DNA of 20,568 bases from contig JAEWHZ010000280.1 in NCBI GenBank assembly GCA_023387585.1, forward strand, positions 1 through 20,568. Direction: 5' to 3'. A program made the position numbers and the translations under genes. Below the pieces are notes generated by a model. It worked only from the letters and a program-made list of their open reading frames with translations, was not told where the DNA came from and did not search any database. This DNA is from Pseudomonadota bacterium. Its GTDB lineage: Bacteria; Pseudomonadota; Alphaproteobacteria; Rhizobiales; Devosiaceae. Every line of letters begins with the position of its first letter. The stretch's first letter is position 1. This document shows positions 14,850 to 20,568 of this stretch, piece by piece.

Positions 14850-14933
14850 TCGGTATCCTTCGCTGATGTTTCAGGCGGCAAGTCGGCCGCCCGCCTATCA
14901 TCTTTGCCCCCGGCTCACAAGGTGACGGCGCCC

Positions 14934-15365
14934 TCAGCGGCCGCGATAATCCTCGGGCGGCAGTTCGATGGTCGGATTGGCGGGCGGGGCATCATGGGGC
15001 GAAACCACCACCACATTGCGCGCCAGCGCTGCATAGATCGCCCCGCGCACCGGCGGGATCAGCAGCGCCAGCGCCACGATGTCGGACAGGAAGCCGGGCA
15101 GCACCATGAGCACGGCGGCGAGGCCGATCATCATGGTGTCGGCCAGCGCCCGCGCCGGCATGCGCCGCTCTGCGAGGTCGCCGCGCAGCCGCATCAGCGT
15201 CGCCATCCCCTGCTGGCGCAACAGCAGGGCGCCCAGCAGGCCGGCCCCGACCAGCAGCGCGATGGTGGGCAGCAGGCCGATCCGCTGGCCGACCGCGATG
15301 ATCACCGCGATCTCGATGACCGGCACGATCAGCACGAGGATGAGAAACAAGCGGGCCACTGGCAT
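14934..15365 (-). CDS. fxsA: FxsA family membrane protein
   Basis: Small inner-membrane protein of 143 residues. FxsA in E. coli is known for easing phage T7 exclusion by the F plasmid; its normal role is not established. Hydrophobic segments are visible at about 4-24, 29-49 and 77-105. Family features include LFLILVLIVPVIEIAVIIAVGQRIGLLPTIALLVGAGLLGALLLRQQG and, later, DTMMIGLAAVLMVLPGFLSDIVALALLIPPVR, the conserved LPGFLSD segment. A short hydrophilic tail ends in EDYRGR. ATG 15365 has AGGA 4 bases upstream. The frame stays open far upstream on this strand, but that part is antisense to the tim44-like gene and shows no family match. The gene is divergent from the tim44-like gene. Confidence 0.9.
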   Translation of the reverse strand: MPVARLFLILVLIVPVIEIAVIIAVGQRIGLLPTIALLVGAGLLGALLLRQQGMATLMRLRGDLAERRMPARALADTMMIGLAAVLMVLPGFLSDIVALALLIPPVRGAIYAALARNVVVVSPHDAPPANPTIELPPEDYRGR

Positions 15366-15458
15366 TCGGTCCTGTTCTGGAGGCGCTTTCACGCGCCCTG
15401 TCTGCGCCGCGCCGCCGGTTCGATCAATCGTGAACTGGTTTGCGGCCTCGACGTTCCC

Positions 15459-15466
15459 TATATATA
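15459..15466. promoter_or_regulatory. TATATATA, possible -10 region in the fxsA/tim44 divergent gap
   Basis: This is an isolated, symmetric TATATATA in an otherwise GC-rich 156-base divergent gap, about 55 bases before the tim44-like ATG. A weak TTGCGG lies 15 bases upstream of the second TATATA register. Its symmetry means it could serve either strand. No strong -35 is visible. Confidence 0.35.
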
Positions 15467-15521
15467 GGACCCGACAGACCCCGCTGAAGACCGATAGCCA
15501 ACAGAAGGCGTGCCACCGCAG

Positions 15522-16244
15522 ATGGACGAGTTCCTGGACCTTCCCACCCTGATCGTGATCGCGGTAGCGGTCTTCGTGCTGTTCCGTCTGCGCTCGGTGC
15601 TGGGCACCCGGACCGGGCACGAACGCACCCCGATGGAGCGCCGGGCGGCCGAGGAAGCGAACAAGGGCGCCAATCGCGACGATACCGTGGTGCCCCTGCG
15701 GCCCCAGCCGACCGCGGCGCCCAATCTCGACGAGGAGCGCCGCCAGCGCAAGCTCGAAGCCGAGATCGAGCAGCATGCGCGCGGCGACGCGGCACTGGCC
15801 GCCGGGCTCAAGGCCGTGGCCGAGGCCGATCCCGGCTTCACGCCGAAATCCTTCCTCGAAGGCGCCAAGGTCGCCTATGAGATGGTAGTCACCGCCTTCG
15901 CCCAGGGCGACCGCCAGACACTGCGCAATCTGCTCGACAAGGACGTGTTCGACAGCTTCCAGCGTGCCATCGCCGATCGCGAGGCCGCCGGCCAGCGCAC
16001 CGATTTCACCTTTGTCGGCCTGCCCCGGATCGAGATCTCCGAGGCCGAGTTCGACAAGCGCAACGTCAATCTTTCCGTGCGCTTCCATGCCGAGGTGGTC
16101 TCAGCCACCTTCGATGCCGAGGGCGTGCTGATCGAGGGCCATGCCGAGCAGGTGCAGACCCTGGCCGACGAATGGACCTTTTCGCGCAATCCCAAGTCGC
16201 GCGACCCCAACTGGAAGGTCATCGCCACCAGCCCCCTGGACTGA
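15522..16244 (+). CDS. Tim44/TimA family membrane-anchored protein
   Basis: Protein of 240 residues with one N-terminal transmembrane helix (LPTLIVIAVAVFVLFRLRSVLG, about 5-26) followed by a charged, Pro-rich linker. The C-terminal Tim44-like (NTF2-fold) domain is at about 105-240 (GFTPKSFLEGAKVAYEMVVTAFAQGDRQTLRNLLDKDVFDSF, ending DEWTFSRNPKSRDPNWKVIATSPLD). Tim44 is the mitochondrial import motor anchor; bacterial relatives in alphaproteobacteria are membrane proteins of poorly defined role in the cell envelope. I chose ATG 15522 (MDEFLDLPTL); an in-frame GTG at 15510 is also possible. AGAAGG at 15503-15508 is rather far from the ATG and too close to the GTG, so the start is not certain. 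It is followed by smr after 23 bases. Confidence 0.9.
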   Translation: MDEFLDLPTLIVIAVAVFVLFRLRSVLGTRTGHERTPMERRAAEEANKGANRDDTVVPLRPQPTAAPNLDEERRQRKLEAEIEQHARGDAALAAGLKAVAEADPGFTPKSFLEGAKVAYEMVVTAFAQGDRQTLRNLLDKDVFDSFQRAIADREAAGQRTDFTFVGLPRIEISEAEFDKRNVNLSVRFHAEVVSATFDAEGVLIEGHAEQVQTLADEWTFSRNPKSRDPNWKVIATSPLD

Positions 16245-16267
16245 AGTTTTCTTGACGGGCGCGTGTT

Positions 16268-16849
16268 ATGAAACGGCGTGATCCACGCACGCTGGTGCCC
16301 GATTTCGAGCTGTGGTCGCAGGTGGCGAAGTCGGTCGACCCTCTGCGGCCGAACCGGCGCCGTCCGGTGCGGCAGGCGCCGCTGTCCCTGCCTTTGCCGC
16401 TGCCCGAGCCCGCCCCGGCGCCGGCGATTTCCGGCAAGGCGCTGCGCACCCAGCCTTTCCTGCCCTCCTATCAGGCGCCGCCGCCCATGCCGGCGCCCCA
16501 TCGCGGCGGCATCGAGCCCGATCTGCGACGGCGGCTGGCGCGGGGCCGCACCGAGATCGACGGGCGCATCGACCTGCACGGGCTGCGCGTCGACGAGGCG
16601 CGCATGGCCTTGAACCGCTTCGTTCATGCCCGTCTGGCCCAGGGCGCGCGGACCCTTTTGGTCATCACCGGCAAGGGCGATCCCGATCCGAACAGCGGGC
16701 GCGGCATATTGCGCTCCATGCTGCCCGTCTGGCTCGCCGAGCCGTCGCTGGCCGCCATCGTCTCCGGCTTCGGCCACGCGGCGCGCGAGCATGGCGGCGA
16801 GGGCGCCTTCTATGTGCGGCTCAAGAACCCCGCACGGTTGCTGCGATGA
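16268..16849 (+). CDS. Smr domain-containing protein
   Basis: Protein of 193 residues with a C-terminal Smr domain (about 98-190): IDLHGLRVDEA with DLHG at 102-105, LLVITGKG with TGKG at 134-137, GRGILRSMLPVWL, and GGEGAFYVRLK at 176-186. Smr domains, as in the MutS2 C-terminus, bind and can nick nucleic acid; the stand-alone protein's job in alphaproteobacteria is not known. The N-terminal half is low-complexity and Pro/Arg-rich (PLSLPLPLPEPAPAPA) after a conserved-looking start (DPRTLVPDFELWSQVAKSVDPL). Its stop overlaps the start of the XRE regulator (ATGA). In several relatives an mltA gene lies between tim44 and smr; here the gap is only 23 bases. Confidence 0.91.
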   Translation: MKRRDPRTLVPDFELWSQVAKSVDPLRPNRRRPVRQAPLSLPLPLPEPAPAPAISGKALRTQPFLPSYQAPPPMPAPHRGGIEPDLRRRLARGRTEIDGRIDLHGLRVDEARMALNRFVHARLAQGARTLLVITGKGDPDPNSGRGILRSMLPVWLAEPSLAAIVSGFGHAAREHGGEGAFYVRLKNPARLLR

Positions 16850-17211
16850 CCCCGCTCGGCGCCCGCCTGCGTGCCCTGCGCCGCGAACGCGGCATCGCGC
16901 TCAAGGACATGGCCGCCGCGCTCGGCGTGTCGAGCGCCTATCTGTCGGCACTCGAGCACGGGCGGCGCGGCAAGCCCACCGGCTATATGCTCCACCGCAT
17001 CATCGCCTATTTCAACGTCATCTGGGACGATGCCGAGGAATTGCAGCGCCTCGCCGAGCTCAGCGATCCGAAAATCACCATCGACACCGCCGGCCTCGCC
17101 CCCGAAGCCACCGAGCTCGCCAACCGCCTCGCCGCCCACATCGCCGAACTCGCCCCGGACGATCTGCGCGCCCTCAACGAAGATTTGCGCCGCCGCGCGG
17201 CGAAGCGCTAG
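16846..17211 (+). CDS. Small XRE-family helix-turn-helix regulator
   Basis: Predicted DNA-binding protein of 121 residues. An XRE/Cro-type helix-turn-helix spans about 5-45: LGARLRALRRERGIALKDMAAALGVSSAYLSALEHGRRGKP, with the recognition helix at SSAYLSALEHG. The rest is helical and rich in Ala, Leu, Glu and Arg, with no second known domain. The start ATG 16846 overlaps the smr stop, so the two are co-translated. This smr-xre pair recurs in alphaproteobacteria, usually just before gyrB; here the next gene is the convergent hslU. The regulated genes are unknown. Confidence 0.88.
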   Translation: MTPLGARLRALRRERGIALKDMAAALGVSSAYLSALEHGRRGKPTGYMLHRIIAYFNVIWDDAEELQRLAELSDPKITIDTAGLAPEATELANRLAAHIAELAPDDLRALNEDLRRRAAKR

Positions 17212-17226
17212 GCAGCAAAACGCCGC

Positions 17227-17336
17227 GTGTCCCCCCGGGGCGCAGGCCCGGGGTCCATCACGAGGGGATAAGGCTGAGGCGCAATCGCGGCGGTTGATGG
17301 CTTTGGAGGCAGGCCCCGGCCTGCGCCGGATGACAT
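17227..17336. repeat. Inverted pair of GC-rich palindromic elements between xre and hslU
   Basis: The left unit (about 17227-17260) contains CCCCGGG (17233-17239), loop, CCCGGGG (17247-17253). The right unit (about 17309-17336) contains GCAGGCC (17309-17315), CC, GGCCTGC (17318-17324) and ends GATGACATCC. The two share the core GCGCAGGCC(C)GGGG in opposite orientation, about 50 bases apart. This fits a REP/MITE-like mobile palindrome, and the hairpins could also end transcription of the two converging genes. No coding sequence is seen in the gap. Confidence 0.55.
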
Positions 17337-17353
17337 CCGGTGAGACGGCCGCG

Positions 17354-18670
17354 CTACAGCACGAATTTCGACAGATCCGCGTCCCTCGCCATCTCCCCCA
17401 CCGTGGTCTCGACGAAGGCGCGGTCGATGGTGATGGTCTGGCCGGCCTTGTCGGGGGCGTCGAAGGAGATGTCCTCCACCAGCCGCTCCATCACCGTCTG
17501 CAACCGGCGCGCGCCGATATTCTCGACCGAGCTGTTCACGCGAACGGCGGCGTCGGCGATGGCTTCGATCGCATCCTCGGTGAAGCTCAGCGTCACCCCT
17601 TCGGTGCCCATCAGCGCCACATATTGCTTGATCAGGCTGGCGTCGGTGTCGTTGAGGATGGCGATGAAATCCTCATGCGTCAGTGCCTTGAGCTCGACCC
17701 GGATCGGCAGCCGGCCCTGAAGCTCGGGCAGCAGGTCGGAGGGTTTCGAGACGTGGAAGGCGCCCGAGGCGATGAACAGGATGTGGTCGGTCTTGACGGG
17801 CCCGTATTTGGTCGCGACCGTGGTGCCCTCGATCAGCGGCAGCAAATCGCGCTGCACGCCCTCGCGCGACGGCCCGCCCTGCATCCCGCCCTCGCGATGC
17901 GCCACCTTGTCGATCTCGTCGATGAACACGATGCCGTGGTTTTCCACGAGGTCGATGGCCTCGGCCTTGATCTGCTCCTGGTCGAGCAGCTTTTCGGCTT
18001 CCTCGGCGAGCAGGATGTCGTGCGTGTCCTTGACCTTCATCTTGCGCTTGACCCCGCGCCCGCCCATCGCCTTCTGGAACATGTCTTGCAGGTTGATCAT
18101 GCCGACGCCGCCGCCCGGCATGCCGGGAATGTCGAACATCGGCATGCCGCTGCCCGAAGCGGCGGAGACCTCGATCTCGATCTCGCGCTCGTTCAGCTCG
18201 CCTTCGCGCAGCTTCTTGCGAAAGCTTTCGCGGGTGGAGGGCGTCGCCGAGGTGCCGACCAGGGCGTCCAGCACGCGCTCCTCGGCATTGTGATGCGCCT
18301 GTGCCTCGACCTCGCGGCGGCGCTTGTCCTTGAGCAGGGCGATGCCGGCCTCGACCAGGTCGCGCACGATCTGCTCGACATCGCGCCCCACATAGCCGAC
18401 CTCGGTGAATTTCGTCGCCTCGACCTTGATGAACGGCGCCTGGGCCAGCTTGGCCAGCCGGCGCGAGATCTCGGTCTTGCCGACGCCGGTCGGCCCGATC
18501 ATCAGAATGTTCTTCGGGCTCACCTCGGCGCGCAGCTCGGGGGCGAGCTGCTGGCGCCGCCAGCGGTTCCTCAGCGCCACGGCCACGGCGCGTTTGGCTT
18601 CCTTCTGGCCGACGATGTTGCGGTCGAGCTCGGAAACGATCTCGCGCGGCGAAAAATTGGTTTCACTCAT
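17354..18670 (-). CDS. hslU: ATP-dependent protease ATPase subunit HslU
   Basis: AAA+ unfoldase of 438 residues that feeds proteins to the HslV peptidase. Walker A is GPTGVGKT (59-66), the pore loop GYVG is at 92-95, and the intermediate (I) domain, about 110-240, is Met/Gly-rich (FDIPGMPGGGVG). Walker B is GIVFIDEID (246-254). The sensor region has FIASGAFHVSKPSDLLPELQGRLPIRVEL. The protein ends in DADLSKFVL, the C-terminal tail that inserts into HslV and activates it. I chose ATG 18670 (MSETNFSPREIVSELDR), preceded by AAGAAG; an upstream in-frame TTG at 18715 would add a non-family leader over a hairpin. It is downstream of the acetyltransferase gene and hslV in one operon, and converges on xre. 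Confidence 0.96.
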   Translation of the reverse strand: MSETNFSPREIVSELDRNIVGQKEAKRAVAVALRNRWRRQQLAPELRAEVSPKNILMIGPTGVGKTEISRRLAKLAQAPFIKVEATKFTEVGYVGRDVEQIVRDLVEAGIALLKDKRRREVEAQAHHNAEERVLDALVGTSATPSTRESFRKKLREGELNEREIEIEVSAASGSGMPMFDIPGMPGGGVGMINLQDMFQKAMGGRGVKRKMKVKDTHDILLAEEAEKLLDQEQIKAEAIDLVENHGIVFIDEIDKVAHREGGMQGGPSREGVQRDLLPLIEGTTVATKYGPVKTDHILFIASGAFHVSKPSDLLPELQGRLPIRVELKALTHEDFIAILNDTDASLIKQYVALMGTEGVTLSFTEDAIEAIADAAVRVNSSVENIGARRLQTVMERLVEDISFDAPDKAGQTITIDRAFVETTVGEMARDADLSKFVL

Positions 18671-18690
18671 CTTCTTGTCTTTCTCACTCG

Positions 18691-18710
18691 GCGCTCCGCC
18701 CGGGGAGCGC
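18691..18710 (-). other. Perfect hairpin between the acetyltransferase gene and hslU
   Basis: GCGCTCC (18691-18697), a 6-base loop, then GGAGCGC (18704-18710) gives a 7-bp GC-rich stem in the 45-base gap. It begins 5 bases after the upstream stop and ends 20 bases before the hslU start. No T-run follows on the minus strand, so it is not a standard terminator. It could tune hslU expression relative to hslV or protect the mRNA. Confidence 0.5.
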
Positions 18711-18715
18711 TGCAA

Positions 18716-19222
18716 TCACGATCCCGGCCCGTCGAGAAACCGCACCATCAGGTGTTCGTCGATGAAGCGGCCATCGACGAACAGATAGCGCGGCTCGGTG
18801 CCGTAGGTCCTGAACCCGAACCGTTCATAGAGCCGGATGGCCGGCAGGTTCTCCGACCAAACGCCCAGATGCACCTGCAGCACGTGGTGCCGCGCATGCT
18901 CGATCAGATGCTCGACCAGCTTCGCGCCGATGCCGTTGTTGCGATGCCCGGCCCGCACATAGACCTGGATCATCCAGCCGCGATGGCGCTCCTTCAATCC
19001 CTCGTTGCGCAGGAAGGCGACGATGCCGGCCAGCTCGCCCACCTCGGTCTCGGCGCCGAATACGGCCAGCTCTTCCAGAGTGCGGCGCAACTCGGCGTCG
19101 CTGCGACTCGCGAACACGTCCGGCGCGGCGACGAAGGCCTCCGGGTGGCTGGTCAGCGCCTCGAGCCGGATGGCGCGGTAGCGCTCCACATCGTCCGGCC
19201 GAAGCCTGGTGATCCGGGTCAC
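18716..19222 (-). CDS. GNAT-family N-acetyltransferase
   Basis: Predicted acetyl-CoA-dependent acetyltransferase of 168 residues; substrate unknown. The N-terminus TRITRLRPDDVERYRAIRLEALTSHPEAF is a frequent GNAT beginning. Motif A is VYVRAGHRNNGIGAKLVEHLIEHA (about 87-110), with the RNNGIG pyrophosphate-binding loop. Motif B is VWSENLPAIRLYERFGFRTYGTEPRYL, the classic N-x-x-A-x-x-L-Y-x-x-x-G-F pattern. The start is GTG 19222, overlapping the hslV stop (GTGA), so it is translated with the protease. Placement between hslV and hslU is a recurring arrangement in Hyphomicrobiales, which hints at a link to protein quality control, but no such function is shown. Confidence 0.9.
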   Translation of the reverse strand: MTRITRLRPDDVERYRAIRLEALTSHPEAFVAAPDVFASRSDAELRRTLEELAVFGAETEVGELAGIVAFLRNEGLKERHRGWMIQVYVRAGHRNNGIGAKLVEHLIEHARHHVLQVHLGVWSENLPAIRLYERFGFRTYGTEPRYLFVDGRFIDEHLMVRFLDGPGS

Positions 19223-19773
19223 GCCTCGAGGCTTTCCAGCGTCACATTGCCATTGGTGTAGACGCAGACCTGCTCGGCGATCTTCATCGCCCGGCGCGCG
19301 ATCTCCTCGGCATCGAGCTCCGTGGCATCGGCCAGCGCCAGCGCCGCGCTCATGGCGTAATTGCCGCCCGAGCCGATCGCGGTCACGTCGTGGTCGGGCG
19401 TCAAAACGTCCCCGGTGCCGGTCAGTACCAGCGTCTCCTTGCGGTCGGCGACGATCATCATCGCCTCAAGGCGCCGCAGATAGCGGTCGGTGCGCCAGTC
19501 CTTGGCCAGTTCGACCGCGGCGCGCATCAGCTGGTCGGGATATTGCTCGAGCTTGGCTTCGAGCCGCTCGAACAGGGTGAAGGCGTCGGCCGTGGCGCCG
19601 GCGAAGCCGCCGATCACCTTGCCGCCCGCCAGCCGGCGCACCTTTTTGGCGCCGTGCTTCATCACCGTCTGGCCCATGGACACCTGGCCGTCGCCGGCCA
19701 CCACCACCTTGCCGCCCTTGCGGACCGCGACGATGGTCGTGCCGTGCCAGACGGGAGGGGAATTCTCACTCAT
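19219..19773 (-). CDS. hslV: ATP-dependent protease peptidase subunit HslV
   Basis: Proteasome-like threonine peptidase of 184 residues that forms a double hexamer capped by HslU. The propeptide is short (MSENSPPVWHG). Thr12 in HG-TTIVAVR is the catalytic nucleophile exposed after processing. Other family segments: VVVAGDGQVSMGQTVMKHGAKKVRRL, IGGFAGATADAFTLFERLE, AIGSGGNYAMSAALAL and the C-terminal YTNGNVTLESLEA. ATG 19773 follows GGAG about 10 bases upstream. A candidate heat-shock promoter lies upstream. It heads the hslV-GNAT-hslU operon and is divergent from hisB. Confidence 0.96.
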   Translation of the reverse strand: MSENSPPVWHGTTIVAVRKGGKVVVAGDGQVSMGQTVMKHGAKKVRRLAGGKVIGGFAGATADAFTLFERLEAKLEQYPDQLMRAAVELAKDWRTDRYLRRLEAMMIVADRKETLVLTGTGDVLTPDHDVTAIGSGGNYAMSAALALADATELDAEEIARRAMKIAEQVCVYTNGNVTLESLEA

Positions 19774-19805
19774 CGGGAAAACACTCCGGAACTTGTCGCT
19801 CCGTC

Positions 19806-19833
19806 ATGTAGGCGCTCGACGCCCCGTTGCAAA
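19806..19833 (-). promoter_or_regulatory. Candidate RpoH (heat-shock sigma) promoter for hslV-GNAT-hslU
   Basis: The minus strand reads TTTG (19833-19830), a 17-base spacer, then CCTACAT (19812-19806). The alphaproteobacterial RpoH consensus as I recall it is CTTG-N17/18-CYTATNT, so there is one mismatch in each element with correct spacing. Transcription would start about 25 bases before the hslV ATG. hslVU is a classic heat-shock operon, which makes the match more credible. Confidence 0.45.
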
Positions 19834-19892
19834 CCTCCCTCCCGCGAGGAGGGGGCAACGAAGCTTTATCGCTTCGCATCTAGATGCTAGAT
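19826..19892. repeat. Three consecutive hairpins between hslV and hisB
   Basis: Hairpin 1: CCCTCC (19837-19842) with GGAGGG (19848-19853), extended by GTTGC (19826-19830) against GCAAC (19855-19859). Hairpin 2: CGAAGC (19859-19864) with GCTTCG (19871-19876). Hairpin 3: ATCTAG (19878-19883), ATG, CTAGAT (19887-19892). They lie in the leader side of hisB and end 24 bases before its ATG. I do not recognise a known riboswitch or a His-rich leader peptide; they may be repeat debris or an RNA regulatory element. Confidence 0.45.
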
Positions 19893-19916
19893 CGACCGCC
19901 TGCCAGGGAGACAGCC

Positions 19917-20504
19917 ATGCGCACCGCCGCGATCGCGCGCAAGACCAACGAAACCGACATCTCCGTCAGCGTCACGCTCGACGGCACCGGCCGGAACGAC
20001 ATCGAGACCGGCATCGGCTTCTTCGATCACATGCTCGACCAGCTTGCGCGCCACTCGCTGATCGACATCACCGTGCGCGCCAAAGGCGATCTGCATATCG
20101 ACTTCCACCACACGGTGGAGGATGTCGGCATCGCGCTCGGCCAGGCGTTGAAACAGGCGCTCGGCGACAAGAAAGGCATCCGCCGCTACGGCCATGCCGA
20201 CCTCGTCATGGACGGCACGCTGACGCGCTGCGCGCTCGATGTGTCGGGCCGCGCCTTCCTCGTCTGGCGCGTCGATTTCACGGCGCAAAAGATCGGCGAG
20301 ATCGACACCGAGCTGTTCCGCGAGTTCTTCCAGGCCTTCGCCGTCAATGCGGCGATCACGCTGCACATCGAGACGCCCTATGGCGACAACAATCACCATA
20401 TCGCCGAATCCGGCTTCAAGGCGGTGGCGCGGGCGCTGCGCATGGCCGTCGAGCCCGATCCGCGCATGCCCGACGCCGTGCCCTCGACCAAGGGCACGCT
20501 GTAG
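19917..20504 (+). CDS. hisB: Imidazoleglycerol-phosphate dehydratase
   Basis: Dehydration of imidazole glycerol phosphate to imidazole acetol phosphate in histidine synthesis; 195 residues, the usual length of the monofunctional enzyme (not fused to a phosphatase as in E. coli). Both metal-binding His-rich motifs are present: DFHHTVED (62-69) and DNNHHIAESGFKA (157-169), together with GIGFFDHMLDQLARHS near the start. I chose ATG 19917, with GGGAG 6 bases upstream; an open extension to 19884 lacks a good ribosome site and family similarity. It is divergent from hslV. In this bacterial group hisH, hisA and hisF usually follow, beyond the window. Confidence 0.96.
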   Translation: MRTAAIARKTNETDISVSVTLDGTGRNDIETGIGFFDHMLDQLARHSLIDITVRAKGDLHIDFHHTVEDVGIALGQALKQALGDKKGIRRYGHADLVMDGTLTRCALDVSGRAFLVWRVDFTAQKIGEIDTELFREFFQAFAVNAAITLHIETPYGDNNHHIAESGFKAVARALRMAVEPDPRMPDAVPSTKGTL

Positions 20505-20506
20505 CG

Positions 20507-20536
20507 TTTTGCGCGGACTTTGCAGCCCGCGCAAAA
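20507..20536 (+). terminator. Hairpin after hisB, possible terminator
   Basis: TTTTGCGCGG (20507-20516), a 10-base loop and CCGCGCAAAA (20527-20536) form a perfect 10-bp stem starting 2 bases after the hisB stop. The stem's outer pairs are A-T, and no separate T-run follows on the plus strand, so it is not a textbook intrinsic terminator. It may instead be an intercistronic hairpin before the next his gene. Confidence 0.45.
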
Positions 20537-20568
20537 AGCCCTAAACCGGCTGCAACCATCCGGTGGCC

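Noticed and set aside
14934..16088. A 384-codon minus-strand frame containing FxsA with a long N-terminal extension
   Set aside because: The extension is antisense to the Tim44-like gene. The FxsA family begins at MPVARLFLIL with a good ribosome site at 15365.
16871..19261. A 796-codon open frame on the plus strand across xre, hslU and the acetyltransferase gene
   Set aside because: It is antisense to two well-supported genes and out of frame with xre. It is low-complexity (His/Asp/Arg-rich) with no domain, a usual by-product of GC-rich codon bias.

Overview
The window is about 20.6 kb of GC-rich, gene-dense bacterial chromosome. The gene order leuS-lptE-holA / parB-parA-rsmG-mnmG-mnmE-rho-hemJ-hemE / maf-aroE-coaE-dnaQ / secB-fxsA / tim44-smr-xre / hslU-GNAT-hslV / hisB is that of an alphaproteobacterium, most likely of the Hyphomicrobiales (Rhizobiales). 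A Devosia-like member is my best guess from memory of gene order, not from any search. Everything is core chromosome: I see no transposase, phage gene, CRISPR array, tRNA or rRNA.

Layout. (1) 1-2450, plus strand: the 3' part of leuS, then lptE and holA, all overlapping. (2) 2463-11022, minus strand: a long co-directional block hemE-hemJ-rho-mnmE-mnmG-rsmG-parA-parB, transcribed leftwards. It covers haem synthesis, transcription termination, tRNA and rRNA modification, and chromosome partition. Four parS-like ParB sites lie in this block (4406, 4679, 6703, 9489), two of them inside rsmG. (3) 11023-11449: the only gene-free stretch over 300 bases. It lies between hemE and maf, the position of the chromosomal origin in Caulobacter. 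It carries matches to the DnaA box, a perfect TTAA-N7-TTAA CtrA-type site and an AT-rich tract, so I call it the replication origin (oriC). (4) 11450-14211, plus strand: maf-aroE-coaE-dnaQ, translationally coupled and running away from the origin. (5) 14313-15365, minus strand: fxsA then secB, facing dnaQ across a bidirectional palindrome. (6) 15522-17211, plus strand: a Tim44-like protein, an Smr endonuclease-domain protein and a small XRE regulator. (7) 17354-19773, minus strand: hslV-GNAT-hslU, the two-part HslVU protease with an acetyltransferase gene between its subunits and a possible heat-shock promoter. (8) 19917-20504, plus strand: hisB, probably the start of a histidine gene run beyond the window.

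How it fits together: the window appears to be centred on oriC, with parS and parAB 1.5 to 8 kb to one side so that ParB can load next to the newly copied origin. Genes on both sides of the origin mostly read away from it, with replication. Many neighbours are joined by 4-base ATGA or GTGA stop/start overlaps (lptE/holA, mnmG/rsmG, maf/aroE, aroE/coaE, smr/xre, hslV/GNAT). The least expected points are the absence of the RP001/ppsR gene between the origin and maf, the parS sites read as protein (Ser-Arg-Glu-Thr twice in RsmG), and several palindromic intergenic elements that look like dispersed repeats.
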